Assembly (NCBI GenBank): GCA_903898215.1
Contig: CAIUEQ010000074.1
Location: 1-9,026, forward strand
From: an uncultured Bacteroidota bacterium
Lineage (GTDB): Bacteria > Bacteroidota > Bacteroidia > UKL13-3
Direction of reading: 5' to 3'
Length of the DNA stretch: 9,026 nt
Shown: piece by piece, positions 6,835 to 9,026 of the stretch
How the letters are laid out: every line of letters starts with the position of its first letter
How positions within the stretch are numbered: the first letter of the stretch is position 1
Position numbers and translations under genes: made by a program
Notes under the pieces: model-generated
Told to the model about the DNA's origin: nothing
The model's database searches: none
Seen by the model: only the letters and a program-made list of their open reading frames with translations

Positions 6835-9026
6835 ATGAAAAAAATTTACACATCATTTATTGCTGCGATTTTGTTTTTATTAACAACATCCCAGCTTAGC
6901 GCACAAACCTGGTGCGTGCCTACTTATTCTGTAACTTGTGCTACATATAATATGTACATTAACAATTTCTCTACAGCAGGAATTTCATCTCCTCAAATTA
7001 CGAACCTGAATACAGGCTGTAGCAGTTCTAATAGTTACACCTATTATCCGGGTATGACATCAGCAGGATTGCCAGGAGCTACCATTGGATTTACCTACTC
7101 AACAGGAGTTACCTACCAAACAAATTGGAGAATTTGGGTTGATTGGGATCACAGTGGAACATTTAATGCAACAGACGAAATGATGTATTATGCTTCAACA
7201 GTTAATCCAAATATTACTGTTACAGGTAACTCATTTACTGTTCCTTTCACTGCTCTACCTGGTTATACCAGAATGAGGGTCATGTGTGTTTATTATGGCT
7301 CAACATTAAATGCAACTGATGCTTGCTCTTCTCAAAGTTATGGCGAGTGCGAAGATTATGATTTTTTAGTAATGACCTTAGGAGCGCAAATTCCACCTTT
7401 AGCTGGTTTTGCGTACAATATTGCAACAGATACTGCCTGGACTAATAGCCCTTATATTTTTGTAAACACAAGCAATAACAGTAAAAATAATTATTGGGAT
7501 ATTACCGGATACAGTTCCACATTAAATGGAACTTATTCTGCATACACACCACCTTCGTCTACACCACGCGTTTGTGCAACACGTTGGAACACTTGTTACC
7601 TTGATACTTTGCATCAAAATTTCTCGTGGAAATTTACTCAGCCTGGTTACTATAAAGTTAAATTGAAAGCAACGAATGTTTTACTTATAAACGGTGTATT
7701 TGTTGCCGGAGTAGATAGTATTACAAAGATAATTGTTTGTGCACCGCCAACACGAAAACCCGTTGCAAGCTTTTTTAGTTTGAACCGCTCGGTTGGTTTT
7801 ACTGATCAGCTAAACTATTATGATTTGAGTACAAATGGACCAACCAATTGGAGATGGTTTTTAAATCCTTCATATTATGGTGTGAATACTTTTGCTGGTT
7901 ACCCTATTGCTAACTCATGGTATGCTACCGATTCAGTTCAAAACCCTTATTTATATGCCTTTGATGGTGGAATATTTGATGTTTGTTTAGCTGCAGGAAA
8001 TGCCCTCGGATGGGACACTTTATGCCGTCCTGCATACCTTAATGTAAACAACGGATACATGATGTGTAACGGTTCCGATTCCGTAAGTTTCCTTTCTTCT
8101 GGATATGTGTATGATGCTGGCGGACCAACTAGTAATTATTCAGGTGGAACAACAGGTTCATGCCCTGCCGGTTTTAGAATTGCTGCTTGTGCCGATTCAA
8201 TTGTATTAGATATTGAACGTTTTAAATTAACTATCGGTGACTCTGTTACTATCAGAGTTGGTACTCCAACAGGTGCTATTATTAAACGTATTGGAGGACA
8301 AACATTACACGATAGTTTACGTCATTTTAAAGTGCCCGGTGGTTTTGTTTTCTTCCAAATGAACGCTGCTCCTGCTTCAGTTGGAGATTCAGGATTTGCT
8401 ATACATTGGAAAATTGTTCCTGCAAGTTATAGCAAACCTAAAGCTTCTTTCACCATGACCACTAATGGTCCGGTAACCAATGGAATTCCTTCTATTTACA
8501 GAGGTTATGCAGTTAATTATACAAGTACAAGTACCGGTGTAAATATGAGTTATAGTTGGGATACGGATGGTAATGGTGTTTATGGAACATCCATAGGTGG
8601 TGATTCTATTAACCCAAATCCTAGTTGGGCAACAGGCCCCGGATCGACTCTCGGCCTTTATAATATTTGCTTAAGAGTTTCTAATTGTGTTGGAACGGAT
8701 ACTGTTTGTAAACAAATTAGAGTTTTACCTGTACCGAGCAAACCAACAGCTGATATGACCGTGAGCAGAAATTCAGGTTTCACTACTGATACTTTCAGAT
8801 TTTATGATAATAGTATTAATGGAGCTATGACTTGGTTGTGGACTTTCAACCCTGCTAACGTGGCTTACCTTAGCGGTACCAGTGCTACTTCTCAAAATCC
8901 AATTGTATTTTTAAACAGTGCACTTTGCTATACTGTTACTTTAAGAGCATGTAATTCTATCGGATGTGACACTAAAGTATTTCCTTGTATGGTGAATGTT
9001 GTTGGATACAATTCTCCGGGAACTGC
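6835..9026 (+). CDS. Large secreted surface protein, GEVED + PKD-like + CUB-like modules, 3' end missing
   Basis: This is probably an extracellular adhesin or matrix protein and a likely T9SS cargo (inference). 730 codons are visible and the frame is open to the edge. MKKIYTSF, a hydrophobic core and LSA|Q (cleavage after residue 23) form a clear Sec signal peptide. A GEVED domain follows: WRIWVDWDHSGTF (98-110), DE at 114-115, GECEDYDF (170-177). Then come a PKD-like domain (about 187-302), a second (308-404, WRWFLNP at 339-345), a CUB-like beta-sandwich (411-527: GYVYDAGGPTSNYS at 423-436, GFAIHWKI near its end), a third PKD-like domain (534-632, SWDTDGNGVYG) and a fourth (636-722, WLWTFNP at 667-673). 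The second and fourth look like copies of one module. Cysteines are frequent, fitting disulfides outside the cytoplasm. No catalytic domain is visible. Family members end in a T9SS sorting domain, which here would lie outside the window. The exported nature is sure; ligand and role are unknown. Confidence 0.9.
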   Translation, partial: MKKIYTSFIAAILFLLTTSQLSAQTWCVPTYSVTCATYNMYINNFSTAGISSPQITNLNTGCSSSNSYTYYPGMTSAGLPGATIGFTYSTGVTYQTNWRIWVDWDHSGTFNATDEMMYYASTVNPNITVTGNSFTVPFTALPGYTRMRVMCVYYGSTLNATDACSSQSYGECEDYDFLVMTLGAQIPPLAGFAYNIATDTAWTNSPYIFVNTSNNSKNNYWDITGYSSTLNGTYSAYTPPSSTPRVCATRWNTCYLDTLHQNFSWKFTQPGYYKVKLKATNVLLINGVFVAGVDSITKIIVCAPPTRKPVASFFSLNRSVGFTDQLNYYDLSTNGPTNWRWFLNPSYYGVNTFAGYPIANSWYATDSVQNPYLYAFDGGIFDVCLAAGNALGWDTLCRPAYLNVNNGYMMCNGSDSVSFLSSGYVYDAGGPTSNYSGGTTGSCPAGFRIAACADSIVLDIERFKLTIGDSVTIRVGTPTGAIIKRIGGQTLHDSLRHFKVPGGFVFFQMNAAPASVGDSGFAIHWKIVPASYSKPKASFTMTTNGPVTNGIPSIYRGYAVNYTSTSTGVNMSYSWDTDGNGVYGTSIGGDSINPNPSWATGPGSTLGLYNICLRVSNCVGTDTVCKQIRVLPVPSKPTADMTVSRNSGFTTDTFRFYDNSINGAMTWLWTFNPANVAYLSGTSATSQNPIVFLNSALCYTVTLRACNSIGCDTKVFPCMVNVVGYNSPGT

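Overview
The window reads as AT-rich chromosome of a Bacteroidota bacterium that has a type IX secretion system (T9SS). Three things point there. A minus-strand gene filling the first 5.7 kb is a clear sprA, which encodes the giant outer-membrane T9SS channel known only from this phylum. It lies directly downstream of ruvA, a linkage familiar from Bacteroidota. The far end carries a secreted multidomain protein (GEVED, PKD-like and CUB-like modules) of the kind Bacteroidota export by T9SS. No strong Shine-Dalgarno sequences are visible before the genes, which also fits the phylum. Genus cannot be decided from the sequence alone.

Layout. Positions 1-5673 (minus) hold sprA, 1891 codons from the N-terminus into the C-terminal barrel; its 3' end lies outside the window. 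Positions 5689-6273 (minus) hold a complete ruvA with 15 bases between its stop and the proposed sprA start, so the two probably share a transcript (ruvA first). A 93-base divergent intergenic region follows. Positions 6367-6693 (plus) encode a 108-residue exported protein with MORN_2/YwqK-type repeats. After 141 bases of AT-rich spacer, 6835-9026 (plus) holds the first 730 codons of a large exported surface protein that continues past the window end.

How they relate. SprA is the conduit through which T9SS cargo crosses the outer membrane, and the large plus-strand protein has the features of such cargo: Sec signal peptide, GEVED domain and tandem PKD-like domains. Its C-terminal sorting domain, which would prove this, would lie beyond the window. 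RuvA is a Holliday-junction protein with no known role in secretion; its link to sprA is conserved gene order, not shared function.

The main oddity is the start of sprA. The only usable in-frame start that keeps the signal peptide is TTG, while a well-placed ATG overlapping the ruvA stop is one frame off. ruvA itself also appears to start with TTG. No stretch over 300 bases lacks a gene. I saw no tRNA, rRNA, CRISPR array, insertion sequence or convincing terminator, and I do not see a previously undescribed system.
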